Translations under genes and position numbers: made by a program | Shown here: positions 36,145 through 48,944 of the stretch, one piece after another | Layout of the letters: every line of letters begins with the position of its first letter | Numbering within the stretch: position 1 is the stretch's first letter | Notes under the pieces: model-generated | The model's database searches: none | The model's input: only the letters and a program-made list of their open reading frames with translations | Told to the model about the DNA's origin: nothing | Source of the DNA: Hydractinia symbiolongicarpus | Lineage: Eukaryota > Cnidaria > Hydrozoa > Anthoathecata > Hydractiniidae | Assembly (NCBI RefSeq): GCF_029227915.1 | Contig: NC_079877.1 | Location: 16,416,851-16,480,850 of the forward strand | DNA length: 64,000 nucleotides | Direction of reading: 5' to 3'

Positions 36145-38934
36145 AGTCATAATACAAATAAAATGAGCAGGGTAACCATGATACGACGAACAATGCGAAC
36201 TACTTGACTTTTAGAGAGGTATCTTCATCATGACTTATTACTTATATATATGACATGATTTGCTGCTTTCCGCAAGAAATAGGCTACTGGTTTAAATTTA
36301 CGAGGTTTTGCGTACACCCTGGAGGTAGCTAGCTATATGTCTATGTAATGTCTATGTAAGCTGCAGTATTTTAATTGTTTTTCTTTAAGTGAAGTTCTGT
36401 AAAGTCCTGTAAAGTAGTCACCTAAATTTAAGCTGTGCAAAAAGAATGTGTAGCTAAGTTTGGATTTTGGAAAGAGGGAGCACTCGCATTTTTCCAAACG
36501 TCCAATTAACGTTCGGCTAAAAGAAAATGTATCAAAAAAGGGGAAAAGGGTCTTCAAGGGCTTACATATCTACGCTGTAAAATATTATTGCAGCTATTTT
36601 ATGTATCTTTTCTGCTAAAAATTCGTGGTTATTTCAACTTTAACACCTTAGAACTGCCGTAGTTACCCATATTGTCCTTTTTCCAAGTAATCATCAATCA
36701 TTAATAATCATTAAGTTGATTTTTCGGGGAGGGGTGATCTGTACATTTGGGAAAGGGGTAAGTCAAAAGGAAAGCATACAATGGAGTATAAGATTGACGA
36801 TTTATAGTACGTATGCATTTTTGAATAGACCCATTATAGTAGTTGTTGACAAATGATTTTTGTCTGTTTTACCCGCATGTGACTTATTATTCCTTGAACT
36901 ATAACTTCATTTTTAGATTGCTTATTTGATCAATTATATATTTTTTTAGAGTCAAGTAAAGGAAGTACTTGTAAATGATTAAAGGAAAAGTCCTTCTCAT
37001 ACGTTACAACCAGTAAACCAAACCTATAAATTTGATTTAAAAATATTGAAGCTGCAGGTCTACTATTATGGTAACCGTTGGCCTGATTTTTTTATGTTAT
37101 GGCTCATCTGGACTTCTTAAACAGAGATACTAGAATAGCTCTTTTGAAGTGACAATGCTTTAACTAGGTAATGTTCTGGCTACTTGAATAAAAAACAAGC
37201 AAGATCAGATTGGTTGGAAACAAAGTGTGACATTCTCATTAACTTTTAAGAACATGAAAATTACGAGGGTCAAAGACAAATGTTTGGATTTTATCAACTC
37301 CACAGCGTCAATATCGCTATCTCCCTATCTCCGCCAAAACGATTTTAAAAATACCCCATCGCATGTAGAAATAAAAAGTCCTGGGTAAATAAGTTTGAAG
37401 AAAATTATGGTTATGTACAGTATTGATGAGTTCTTGAAATATACTTGTTGCATCAATTCCCTAAAACAGGCTAAATATTTCTGTGTTGAATTACAAAAAA
37501 AAGCATTTGAAAAAAAATAGTTGTTTTTATAAATTAGTTTACTATTTCAAGATTTTTGCTGTTAAACATTCTCTTGTTGAAACATGTGCCTCAAAGATGT
37601 GCAGACTCAGCAAAGTTATTGCATTTTGGAGTTTGTCTTATGATTCAATCAAGTATGAGACTTTTGCATCATTTTAGAATGTCATTCTTGTACTTTCTTA
37701 TGTTCTTCGTCTACTTTACTGCAACAAAATAACTGCAGACTTCTTCAACAACCAGTTATAAAATTTCCTGATAAATGAAGGCAAGACTTCTGCTAATTCA
37801 AAATGACTTAATCCCCTTTTTGTACTGCATCTTCTATGCAAATACACTATAGATTTTAAGTAAAGATATACTTGGTCACGTTATTTATATAATAACATGA
37901 ACATTTTGGCAGAGACCTCAACTGACGCTTTTAAGCGATTTTTCTAGTTTACATCAAATCACGTGATCACAGTCGTTTAACCTAAGCCTCAAGTTTTGCC
38001 GATTCAGAGTTTACTAATACTTGTACTTTACATCAAAGGTTTTTCAACTTTTTATGTGGGATTGGAAGAAATTAAATACAATATCATATAAAGGTTTAAA
38101 GTTTCGCCTCTATAGATATTTGTCCCCTTTTACAACGCTATCTTTGTTGATTCGTTTACTCAAAAAAATCCTGCGTGTAGGGAAGGGGTGCTTATTTTTT
38201 TTTAGTTTAGTCTTTTAATCCAGCTTTCACAGTAATTATAAATCTCTCTAATTAAAAAATGTTTACAAGGTTTACAATTAAAAAATCTACTTCTAACAAT
38301 ATCAAAAAATATTTTCTACTACAAAATCTACAATAATGTGTCAAGTCTATAAAAAATCACAAAAAAAATACACATTGTTTTATAAGCAACACAAAATATC
38401 GCAATCAAACTTCAGTTTTTTCCTTTGAAATTAATATTCTTATAATCTTTATTCTTCCCTTTACCCGTATTTTTTCAAAAGAAATCCGTTTATAAAACTA
38501 GAGGCTGGAGCTTCCTAAAATACAAGAAACGTCCACTACTGGATTTTTTAGGCTTCAAAAAATTATGAAACTAATAAAAGTAATTTTTTTATGAAATATT
38601 TCTTTCTGAACTCTTTGTACATACGCATGCGTGATTAAACAACGTACAAGTCGATATTAATTTCAATCGATATATGTATAAGTTTAAGAAACCAAATAGA
38701 AAACTTTTAGCACTAAAAAATTAAGAAATTGCGGTACTAGAGTCTTGCACTGCTTTCTTTTAATACACATGTACTCCTTTTTATGCACTCACTTTCAGGC
38801 TGGGATGTTGCTGACAACTTGCTTCCCTTTTTAAAGCATTTGAGCATATAAAATGTGGTTTATAAAAAAGTGTTACAACATTGTCAAAGTCTAACAAAAA
38901 CATATTTACAACATTAATAACATCGTCTTCAAAT
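36145..38934. other. non-coding, nothing recognised
   Basis: Short ORFs here are low-complexity or hydrophobic without domain character. Any upstream exons of the terminal exon at 35930-36144 were not identifiable. Confidence 0.4.
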
Positions 38935-41900
38935 TTACACCAATGTTTCCATAATGGAGTCTGCTACAGATTCGATTAAATACGCGGTAATCGAAATTTG
39001 TTTCTTCACTTGGTCCCAGGCCTTTGTTTCATTTAACGTGGGTAGTAAATCAGAAATGGCGGGTAAAGGTACATCATAATTGACACTGCCTTGTGAGGGT
39101 GCCATTATGTAATTTCTAAATAAAGAACGCAGGTTTTTTAATTTTACCATTCGATACTTCAATAAATAAGCCTTCCTGTAATTATACTTGAACGGTCTCT
39201 GCGAAAAAAAAACTTACTATACAAATTAACGATTTAAAAATATTCTTAAAAGAAGTCGGCAAAAAATTGAATGTTTAGGATAGACGAATTCAATCCAAGG
39301 GAAGCATAAGGCTGGACAATGCTTTTCCAACAAGCAATACCTCTTTACTTTCAAATTTTGTTTAAACACATTATTTCCTTAAAACACTTTCGATAGTTGC
39401 TTCATAATCTTTTGTTTATTGATTCAAAATTTGAGAAGTTTATTAAACCGTTACAAATCTCAAAGTAGAATTCTCACTCACTAAACTTGCGAACGACCAG
39501 GTAATCCTACAGGGTTGGTAGAATTATCACTCACTTAACTTGTGAACGACCAGGTAACCCTACAGGGTTGGTAGAATTATCACTCACTTAACTTGTAAGC
39601 GAGCAGGTAACCCGTACAGGGTAGGTAGAATTCTCACTCACTTAACTTGCGAACGACCAGGTAACCCTACAGGGTTGGTAGAATTATCACTCACTTAACT
39701 TGTGAGCGAGCAGTTAACCCGCACAGGGTAGGTAGAATTCTCACTCACTTAACCTGCGAACGACCAGGTAACCCTACAGGGTAGGTAAATCCTTTCTCCA
39801 ACTGCATCAACTTGTCGTTCAGTATGCGCAATTTTAAATCATCCCTAAATAGAAAACAAAAAGATAATCCACGGTCTAATATTGCAATGCTCGCTCACCA
39901 AATCCTCTAGTTGTAAGTAAATCTCAGCGCTAAACAAGGCTGATATCCTTGTTTAGCCCATTAATAAGTGGGGTATGCCAAATAAAGGAAAAAGAAGACA
40001 ATTTTGTGAAGTAAGAATGTTAGTTACATATATTTCCTCAATCCAAAACGATTACAAAACTCATTTTCGATTAGTCTCAGTTTCACATAAGAACCTAAAT
40101 TGGACTCAAGTCATAACAGAAAACAACATAATGGCATGCACTGTAAATTGTCAACCTACTCATCAACGTCAAAATCTTTCAGCTTTTGTGTTAAATTTCC
40201 AACAGCGTCTTTAAATTTTGCCACTGAGTTGGTTAATATTTCTGAAAACAAAATTTGCGTCGTTGACATTAAAACTGCATGCAGGATATTAAAAAAAGAC
40301 GAAAAGCTGTATTCAAAAAGCAAAAAACGTTTTTTAGCAAAATATAAATTAAAAAAAAACACAACATTTCAGATTTTGTCGCCCTTCGGGCGAGCTTATC
40401 TGGAAAATCAAAAATTTATTACCTGAACAAAACACTAAATAAAAATTATACCTGTGCTCACTCCCTCTTTTTCAATTCCTTTTAGGAAGAGAAATTCTGT
40501 GAGATCCGCGATACTTTTATTCAAACTAGTCGCATACCTCTGTGCATTTAGAGGCAGCAAAGGTGAATCTGCCAGGTGAAGGAGGCAGTAGGCAGCCACC
40601 TTAGCAACAGTAAGATGAATCTTGTACTCCTTATCAACAAAGTTTTCCATCCAATATATGGTATCGTGCAGGGTGTGATACATGGGATAGTACGAAGTGC
40701 CGTACTTCTTGTCCTAGAGAAAAAATAAGTCCTTGATAACAACAGATTCTTCTAAAAACGGGTAGGAACAGCGATTTGTCAAGAAAAAAATGCTAAGGTG
40801 GAGAGTAAGAATGGCGCGGAGAAATTAGACTTGATAATATCTTATAAATGATTCGAACAGAGATATTTGGCTTTAAACATAAAACTCCTACGCAGATCTG
40901 CAAGCGAGATTATTTGTACAATACTACAATAAAGCAGCTTATACATGTTTTCGCTGCTACAAAAATTTTGCTGGATTCAGTAGGTTTGACTGGTCATAAG
41001 GATGGATTTCATAGCCTGCGAAATTGATAAAATCACCTTTGCAAATCCGCTTTCGTCAGCGATTTTCAAAGTTCAGGAGCAAGGGACATTCTGGTAAAAT
41101 ACTGTTCGGTTGATTTGAAATAAAATTTGATGTTCCATTGCTCATCGCAGGCGTTACAAAACACAAGACAATATTCAAAATGGAAATATATCACTTACAA
41201 GATCAGCTTGTCTATATCCATAATCAATGGAAGGTATCCCCATAAATTGATAAAAAGCATAGTAATCACTGCCCGCACCAAGACTGTATATTCTATGTAG
41301 AGAAGGTTCGTTTTTATCTTCGTAAGCGCGGACAGCTTTGTCAAACACGCTCATATCGAGGTATGGATCTGGAACCAACTTGTTGACTTTGTAGATAAGT
41401 TCGTGCAGCAATGGACTAGCTTGCGTACGCAACGAATAATTTCCTAAATATCAAAAATGATTATTAAATAAAATATTGTCATCAAACGAAATGTGACATT
41501 ATTTTTTGTAAAAAGTATTAGATTTATTACAACAATTATATCCTCTCTATTCCTCGCCTATTTTTTACTGTATTAGTATTTTAGTCTAGTTTTATGAATT
41601 ACTTTAAGGGAAGAAAGTGTTTGATACTAAAACTTTTGCGGTTTAACTCTACAGCAAAGGGTTTTGCATTTTTGCGGAAAAATATTCCCCCAGTTCTACA
41701 AAACTTTTCATCTATTTCCGACTACAAAATTTCTCATCTATTACCGACTACAAAATTTTTCATCTATTTCCGACTACAAAATTTTTCATCTATTACCGAC
41801 TACAAAATTTTTCATCTATTTCCAAATAGTTTTTATACATCTTATCTTGTAGCTGTAAAATTTTGCGGTTCACTATTGACCTGATTTTGCAGAAATGAAC

Positions 41901-44900
41901 TTTTGCGAATTTCCCGAAAACCGTGGAAAACCGCAAAAGTTCATTCCGCAAAACTTTTTCCCCATGGTCCATGTTTTGAAGCAGGCTGAAGCAGGCCAAA
42001 CTAGTAGTGATCTTACGCAATACGATGAGCAACATTCACGATGAGCAGCATTCACAAGAAACAACGTTGTACAGAAATATCTTGAATGGACAGAATGATC
42101 GCTGTCACCAGTAGACCATTCATTTAGGCTGTGCTTGTCTTAACTTATTTTAAATCCAGAGGAACGAAATAAAATTAGTATGGTCAGAATTTTGAGAGTT
42201 AATAAGAAATTAAAAAAATAAATCAAAATTAAAACCGTTACCTTGACAACGTTGGTGTTAGTACTAAAGTTTGGTTAGTAAATCTAAACGTTAACAATAA
42301 GTGGTCATACACACGATAATAAAAATACATAAGATATTATCTACTACCAGTGAAAACCATTTCTACAATTTAAAAAAATATACATAAGTTTGTTTCACAA
42401 ACCTGCCACAGCAGAGTCTATGTTTATATACGCTACAGCCCTATCCCGCAATTCATTGCGAAACTCTTCAACATATTCGCAAGAACCAATCAGATTAAAC
42501 TCCTCCCCATCCCATCCACACATTTTGATTGTTCTGCGAGGACGCCATCCTACGAAAAAGTTAAAAATGTTTAACTTAATAATTAACAAGAGGATACAAT
42601 TGGTTGAACAGAACAAAGGTAACTATGGTGGTAACTATGACCACACAAACTTGTTTTTAGTTTTCTGCTGCAAATATTTCTTAACAAGAACTTGCACTGT
42701 AAATTCCTAAATTTAAAATACCGTATTTGCTCATTATTCCCACCGCGTGAGTAGCGTTTCAACTTTAAAATAAAGTTGGGTTTAATAAAGAGCCAGGTTT
42801 ATATTTTCAGAGCATGAGAATTAACGAAATAAATTCCGAAAGTTTTTAAAGAGGTCGCAGAATTATGCTTTTTAATTTGACCTATGTCATACCGAACAAA
42901 ACTTTCTCCGAGCCTTCTTGTTTTTCAATGGTAGTCAAACTAAAGTTCCTATAAAACAAAAAACACCACCAAACTGACGCAATATTTTTACGCTACAACG
43001 TACCTTTGTTTTTCATTTGTTCACCTAACGCTCTTGCTATCTCCATCATTACTGTGGTGCCGCTTGACGCATCAACCGCACCAAACACCCACGCATCGAT
43101 ATGATTACCAAGAAGAACGTACCGATCTATAGTGTGCACAAAAATATTTTGTTTGTAAATGATGACAAATAAAAAGTAATTTGGTGTAAAATGTTGTTTA
43201 CCTGGTTCTTATCTTAAATTATTTATCTGCGTATAATTTTTTTGGATTAGTGCGTAAACTACTTCTCACACATCAAAATAGAACAAGATCAAATCAAACT
43301 GGACATGGAAAGAGACTCAAAGGACAAAACTACAGCAAAACATTGGAAAGTTTAGGTTTGGACATACCTGGTTCAACACTGCCATAGATGGTGCCACACA
43401 CGTTACGAATTTTCTTTATGACTAACTCGTTTGTCACGACCAACTTAGCTTTTCTAAAAAAAACACACTACGTTCTTGTATCATTCCAAACATGCAAGAA
43501 AGAAGGTTTATATCTACTTTATTAACACCCATATTTGGTGTGTTCAAAATGGTTGCGCGCATCTTCATTCGGACAAACCCGCAGAGTAATACTATGCTAA
43601 CGCGCGAACCCGTGAATTTTTTAACGCGAAGAGTCTTTATAGGCGTTGTCTGCCTGTCTGTCGGATAAAGACGGGTCATCTTAAACTACACACAAAATTG
43701 GTAAGCTAAAAATTACAAATGCGATATATTTTTATCAAATTCGTTGTAACTTGCTGTTTCTGAAGATTTTCCACAGGCTAACGACTGGTCTCTATAATAA
43801 TAGCCGTATACAGCCTGGCTGTTTGCGCGTGAGAAAAACGTTGTGTTATGGAATCACAACCTAACCAATAGTCTATTTTGTGTGTTTAACTTAGTACTCG
43901 AAGCGATGTTTTATGCTAAGGATGCACGAAAAAACAGTGCCCGGGGAATGTACGCCGTAGATTTTTATAAAATAACAGTTGAGGTATAGTTGTGACTTAT
44001 GCTGGAATGAAAGTATCACATTGAAAAAAGGAAGAGGGTAACTGGTGTATGCAATGTGGTTCCTATATTAACTGTTGAGAGAGGATGCATTCATCACTTC
44101 TCCTGTAAGTACATCTAAACAACAGGATCGCAAATAACCGTTCTGTAATATGATTTAGACAGAAGCCGTTTAACAACCCCCACCAGCACTGGTTAAGATT
44201 AACGTCGAAACAAGAAAAAAAATATTTTAAATTGTTTTCTTCGCCATAGTAAATTTATTATATACAAGAACATACAAAAATGTACAATAAAAACACACAA
44301 AGCTTTTCGTAAGTAAAAATTCTTACTTACCTGACGATGTAAGTAAGAATTTTTACTTACGAAAAGCTTCGTGTGTTTTTATTGTACATTTTTGTATGTT
44401 CTTGTATATAATAAAGAGAAAAAAGAGAAAATAAACTCACAATGTAGTATTTGCAAACGGTCCAATTTTATACGTCACATTAAGTCCACCTTTCCAGCTG
44501 TCCGGGACTACTGCTCCTCCCATACGTCTAAAAAAAATATAAATTGCTTACACTAACATTGTTGTCAAAAATTGGTGTCAAAAATTGGTGTCAAAAAAAC
44601 AAATACCTGATAAAGGTAAAGTAACAAGAAACTGTTGAGAATATAAGATTGAAAAAAAAATGTTTATATTTGCTTTTGGGTGTGCCTTATCACTAGTAAT
44701 ATCATATAACAATTTCACCTCGTAAAAAAATATGACGTTTTATTCACAACCTCAATATGGTTCCTTTCAAGTCCGAAATAGAAGAAGTAGATTTTTTTTT
44801 GGCGAGATGGGGTAGTCTTGTTTAAGAAGGTCTCTATTCATTCTATTTAAACCTACCTCAACAATTCTGTTGCATCAAGAGAAGATATGGGTTGTGCAAG

Positions 44901-47371
44901 AATAGTAGGCAATGCTCTAGTGTCTGATTTTTTTTCATGATAATATTCAGCTGAAAAACACAACCACAGTATAACATTATAATATTGTTACGTGTCACCC
45001 TGCATTAAAAACCTAACATATCAACATGTCAACATTGTCATAAAAAAACGTCAGGTTTTTGACTAAACAAACAAAAGCGTGCAGTAATTAGGTATACCTT
45101 TAGCAGGATATCCTTTCGTTAATAAATCACCATCAACAGGTTCTTTACCATAACCTACAATTGACCCGCGTTGAACCCCATCATCAGAAAGCCACCTGCC
45201 ATTGGGAAATTTGGTACTTGGTGCATAGTCCTTTGGATCACCGTATATAAGAACACCTAGAATACCTCTTTTAGCAGCAATACTAACCTAAAAATAAATC
45301 ATTCAATAAACAAGAAAGTTCCTTTTTTACTGCTTGCGTAAAAGTCTAAACAAGAAAAGTATTTAATAACTAATTCAATCTCCTTTTTTATAGCTGTTGT
45401 GGAGTCAACAGTTATCACTTTACAGATGTGCAAACCCAAATTAATATTTCACAAATAAGGCCCTTAAGAGATTAATATGTATTAAACTTTCTTACATCTT
45501 CTTGTGTTTTATCCATAAAAGGATATAATTATAAATTCCCTGATAAATCTGTGAGTTTTAGGCTGGACATTAATTAATCCCTGTATAAACATTTTTTTCC
45601 TTTCAAATAAATCTGCAGTTTTTACTCAAGAGCTTTTTTTAAGGAATAGTTATGAAATACCTAGTAGAAAGAAGTGTCTGAAAATTATCATTTTTTGACA
45701 AGGCTTTTTATATAGGTCTAGTTTTAGCATAATTACACACACAGAAATAACACTGGAAAATACAAACCTTTGCTCCCCTTCCACTTTTTCCATATTTCAC
45801 AAGCGCTATTTTACCAGTAAAATTTGTACCATGCTCTTCTTGCAGGAAATTATAATCTATATCTCGACCATAGTTAACATAAACAATATCACCCTAAACA
45901 GACATTAGACAATAGCATAAGTTCTTGATAAAAATTAGTAATTACAGAGAAAATTTGACACTCTTTCATGTTAATTCTTTGCTGTGTAATTTTTTTGATA
46001 TGTTTGACTAGGTAGTTTTACATGGGAATAGTGTGGCCCAACCCCATTCCAATACTAACAGGGAGTTTGATGAATTAAAGTTTTTCCTTTTACTGATGGG
46101 AGACTGGAAATTTCGAAAACTATTGGGCAGGAAAAGTCAATGGAGTATATATAATACAATAATTTAGTTTTAGCATATGAATATTACATAAAAAGGAAGA
46201 AAATTTCATGTAAAGGACTTTTGATTTAGGCCAAAAAAAAAATTTAATTAAAGTATTATTAGTTCTTCTCAATTATTTCTCTCCAGTAACGTTCTTTGCG
46301 CTCATCTTAGAAATTATAAACTCCCTTACTCTGTGTTTAAATGACATTTGCCAATTTGTTATCTTGTTTACCCCCTTGCACAGCATTTTTCACATTAAAT
46401 TTGTCTTGGCACTGAAAATATAAAATTGACAGGCAACCGGGGAATGGGATCTAAAGCTTATTTAATGGAAACAACAAAGAGTCTAAATTACTATTTTGTG
46501 TATATTTTTAGAGAATTTTTTGCATAATAAGAAATGTACTCTAAACTAGAAATACGGCTTATAAATAGATTATATAAATAGAACTAACCAATTGTGTTAC
46601 AGAATTACAGTATAATACAATATATATACATTATATTTGCCTTTCACTATTGATAAACTCATTAACACAGATAAAAAAATGACAAAGGTCCTACTCACAA
46701 TACAAATATATAATGATTACACACCTCAACACTTCCACTTGGACCATAGGCTAAAAACGGTGGTAACGAGTTAGAGTTATTTTCTTTCTCTTCGAATATC
46801 TTCTCAATCCGACGGGACTTAAAAATCTCAGTTCCATCATCCTTAATAATATAAACATGATTTGGATGGTCGGCTTTTGGAAAAGACAGAAGTGTTTCAT
46901 AGGAATGGTATTTTGGTTTAAATCCGTAAGACTCAAACCGACTGTAGATTTCTTTAGATATTATGTTTGTTCTTGACGATGAAGCAACGTGTGGTTTTTG
47001 AGCAAAGAATCTACAAGAGAACAATATGTTTATAATTTTAACATCCATCAACTCTGCATTACAAAGCAATACAAAGTTTGTGAATTAAATAGTTTGCTAA
47101 ATAGTGATACATAACAGCAAAGACAAGCAATACTATGCAACAGAAATCATCATTTTAGATACCTTAAATTGCTTTTCAGATTCTCTGTTTTCATTACATC
47201 AACAATTTCTTGAAATATTTTCAACCGCTGTGCACTTCGTTTAACTTTTTTTGAGGCACACACAGGACAACCATCAGTGCTTTTAGACACATATCCAATA
47301 ACAAATGCAAGCACAATAACAACTACTGTTAAAAGGCCAAAAACGATTAATTTGTTTCTTGTGATATTCAT
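38935..47371 (-). CDS. M28 glutamate carboxypeptidase (PSMA/NAALADase-like), 14 exons
   Basis: Exons on the minus strand: 47371-47163, 47010-46725, 45893-45768, 45287-45098, 44950-44857, 44527-44441, 43453-43368, 43126-43004, 42549-42403, 41443-41199, 40713-40452, 40241-40160, 39844-39754 and 39198-38935. They total 763 residues plus stop, near the 750 of human PSMA. A short cytosolic N-terminus and one membrane anchor (residues 8-28) predict a type II ectoenzyme. It has PA, M28 and C-terminal dimerisation domains. Zinc and catalytic residues align with PSMA: His368 (GNHIDAW), Asp378, Glu416/Glu417 (WDGEEF), Asp445 (NIDS) and His544 (YHT). The family hydrolyses N-acetyl-aspartyl-glutamate or folyl-polyglutamate. 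The glutamate-pocket residues seem altered: GAGSDY replaces the family GSGND, and the Lys of the AP(S)-x-K loop is missing. Specificity may therefore differ. The exon 14 acceptor adds about 20 residues relative to PSMA. Confidence 0.92.
39468..39787 (-). repeat. 53/54-bp tandem repeat, six copies, overlapping the exon 13 splice donor
   Basis: Six units (53, 53, 54, 53, 54, 53 bp) alternate between two subtypes. The copy at 39735-39787 contains the last 34 nt of exon 13 (residues [10 protein letters not shown]) and its donor cag|gttaag. The other five repeat the same coding tail and a donor-like caa|gttaag inside the intron. Confidence 0.92.
41709..41826. repeat. 26-bp tandem repeat, 4.5 copies
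   Basis: Units of catctatt(t/a)ccgactac plus aaaattttt alternate between tttcc and ttacc, giving a 52-bp higher-order period. It lies in intron 9 of the M28 peptidase gene, inside a degenerate ttttgcgg-type MITE remnant (about 41602-41965). Confidence 0.9.
43585..43860 (+). mobile_element. degenerate head-to-tail Helitron copies in intron 6
   Basis: On the plus strand a decayed 3' end (cgcgaacccgtg ...) is followed by a new 5' end tctttatagg at 43634. That copy ends ggctaacgactgg, joined at 43791 to tctctataataatagcc, the 5' end of the next copy. This is the same family as the dimer at 34880-35235, but older. The 3' end of the last copy was not delimited. Confidence 0.6.
44254..44415. repeat. 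near-perfect 77-bp inverted repeat (hairpin)
   Basis: Arms 44254-44330 and 44339-44415 differ at one position and are separated by ctgacgat. It starts 25 nt downstream of the exon 6 donor of the M28 peptidase gene. It could be a fold-back MITE. In RNA it would form a hairpin of about 77 bp. Confidence 0.92.
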
Positions 47372-47416
47372 GATTCCATCTATACTGTGTTATTTATACA
47401 CTAAAAAAATAACTAT

Positions 47417-47447
<31 letters not shown>

Positions 47448-48944
47448 TTTCACAAAACCGTATTTACGGGGACACACACGCGTCGTGGATCAACAATCTG
47501 GGGACACTTTGAATTGTGGGGACAAAAATTCGCGGCCCACAATGTTTTTTTCGTTTAAACGACTAAAACGGCCGAATAAGCATTAATTTTACGTCATATA
47601 AAGTGTCCCCGCAATTTGTGTTTTTTACACACAACTTTAATGTTTAACACACGGTTGTTTTTATGGAAACTGTTTTGCGGGGACAAACTGTGTATGTTTT
47701 GCGAGGACAAACTCTGTGTATGTTTTATGGGGACAAAAAATGCGAATAGAAATTATGCTAAAACGTGTATTTTGTCGCAACTTCTTTATGTAATATGTTA
47801 CAAAAACTAAAATCAAACAAGTTAAAATCGTCAAAATTATGTGGAGATGACCGAATTGTCATTATGGCGAATCAACAAATTACGACTTCGTTCTTGGTCT
47901 TTATGAAACGAAATACATCACGCGGAAAATGAATAACGGCGAATATAGCTAGGTCATTCATGGATAACGACTGACGAATTGAATGAACAAAAACCTCGAG
48001 TCTAATATTTCTTTTATGTTTTTCGCTGAATTACCCGAACAAAATGAGCTACTTCAAGAAGAGTAAATAAAATTCTTTTGAGCAAAATAAGAACTAAAAC
48101 TACCAAACGAGCAAAAAAAATATTTTGCCGATGTTAAAAAACAAGAAAAAGGGTCGAATTTACCCAACAAAACGTTTTAAAATCCCCTACTTCAAAGTAA
48201 ATAAATTGTCGCTATAAAAACTAAAACTATAAAAAATGAAGTTTTTCGGCGTTAACCAGGCCGTCTTTCAGCCATATTTCAAAGGAATGGTTTGGTCGAC
48301 TTGGAACAGTGAGTCCCGAGATACAGTTATGATTAGAACATGAAGCACGAAGTTTTGCTTAAATTTTGATGCCCTGGAAAACTTACAAACAGAACTGCGT
48401 TTTCCAGTTTCAAAAGTCTTTGTGAATGTAAGTCTGACCATAAAATGATTCTGTATCCACTTTTGGTTGTTTGGAAAAAATGAAATGAACGTTCTTATTT
48501 TGGTTAATCAACCACTGCCAAAAGAAAGACCATAAAGTTTGTTTAAAATTATAATACTCCACCTGGGCAACAGAACGATCTAAACAACTTACAGAATATA
48601 GAAGTTAACGAAAATTTAATAACAAATACTTCCATAAAAAAGGGGAATCGTCCCCAGTAATGATTGGTATCGAAAGCAAGAATTGAAATTGTAGCTTTCT
48701 GGTCTACGGGGACCAAGTGACTCTCGACTTATAGGAAGGATTTCTGAATAAACTTAGTATCATTTTTCAGCTAAACCGCCCAAATTACTACAGGTGCATT
48801 TCCTTCATTTAAGTCTAAACTATAGCCTAATCTGACACAGTTTTTCGTTTATAATTCCGTAAGAAATACACCATATTCAAACAAAAAAGCAACTCAAAAT
48901 AAATCTACAGCTATATAAAAACAAACAAGTGTCAAAACTTCAGC
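47372..48944. other. intergenic; (TG)n and ggggaca repeats
   Basis: A (tg)n tract lies at about 47427-47448, roughly 60 bp upstream of the peptidase ATG. From 47475 to 47740 ggggacaaa/ggggacac recurs at least six times, with three 27-bp units tgtgtatgtttt(g/a)(c/t)g(a/g)ggaca near 47665-47735. No gene was seen. Confidence 0.6.
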
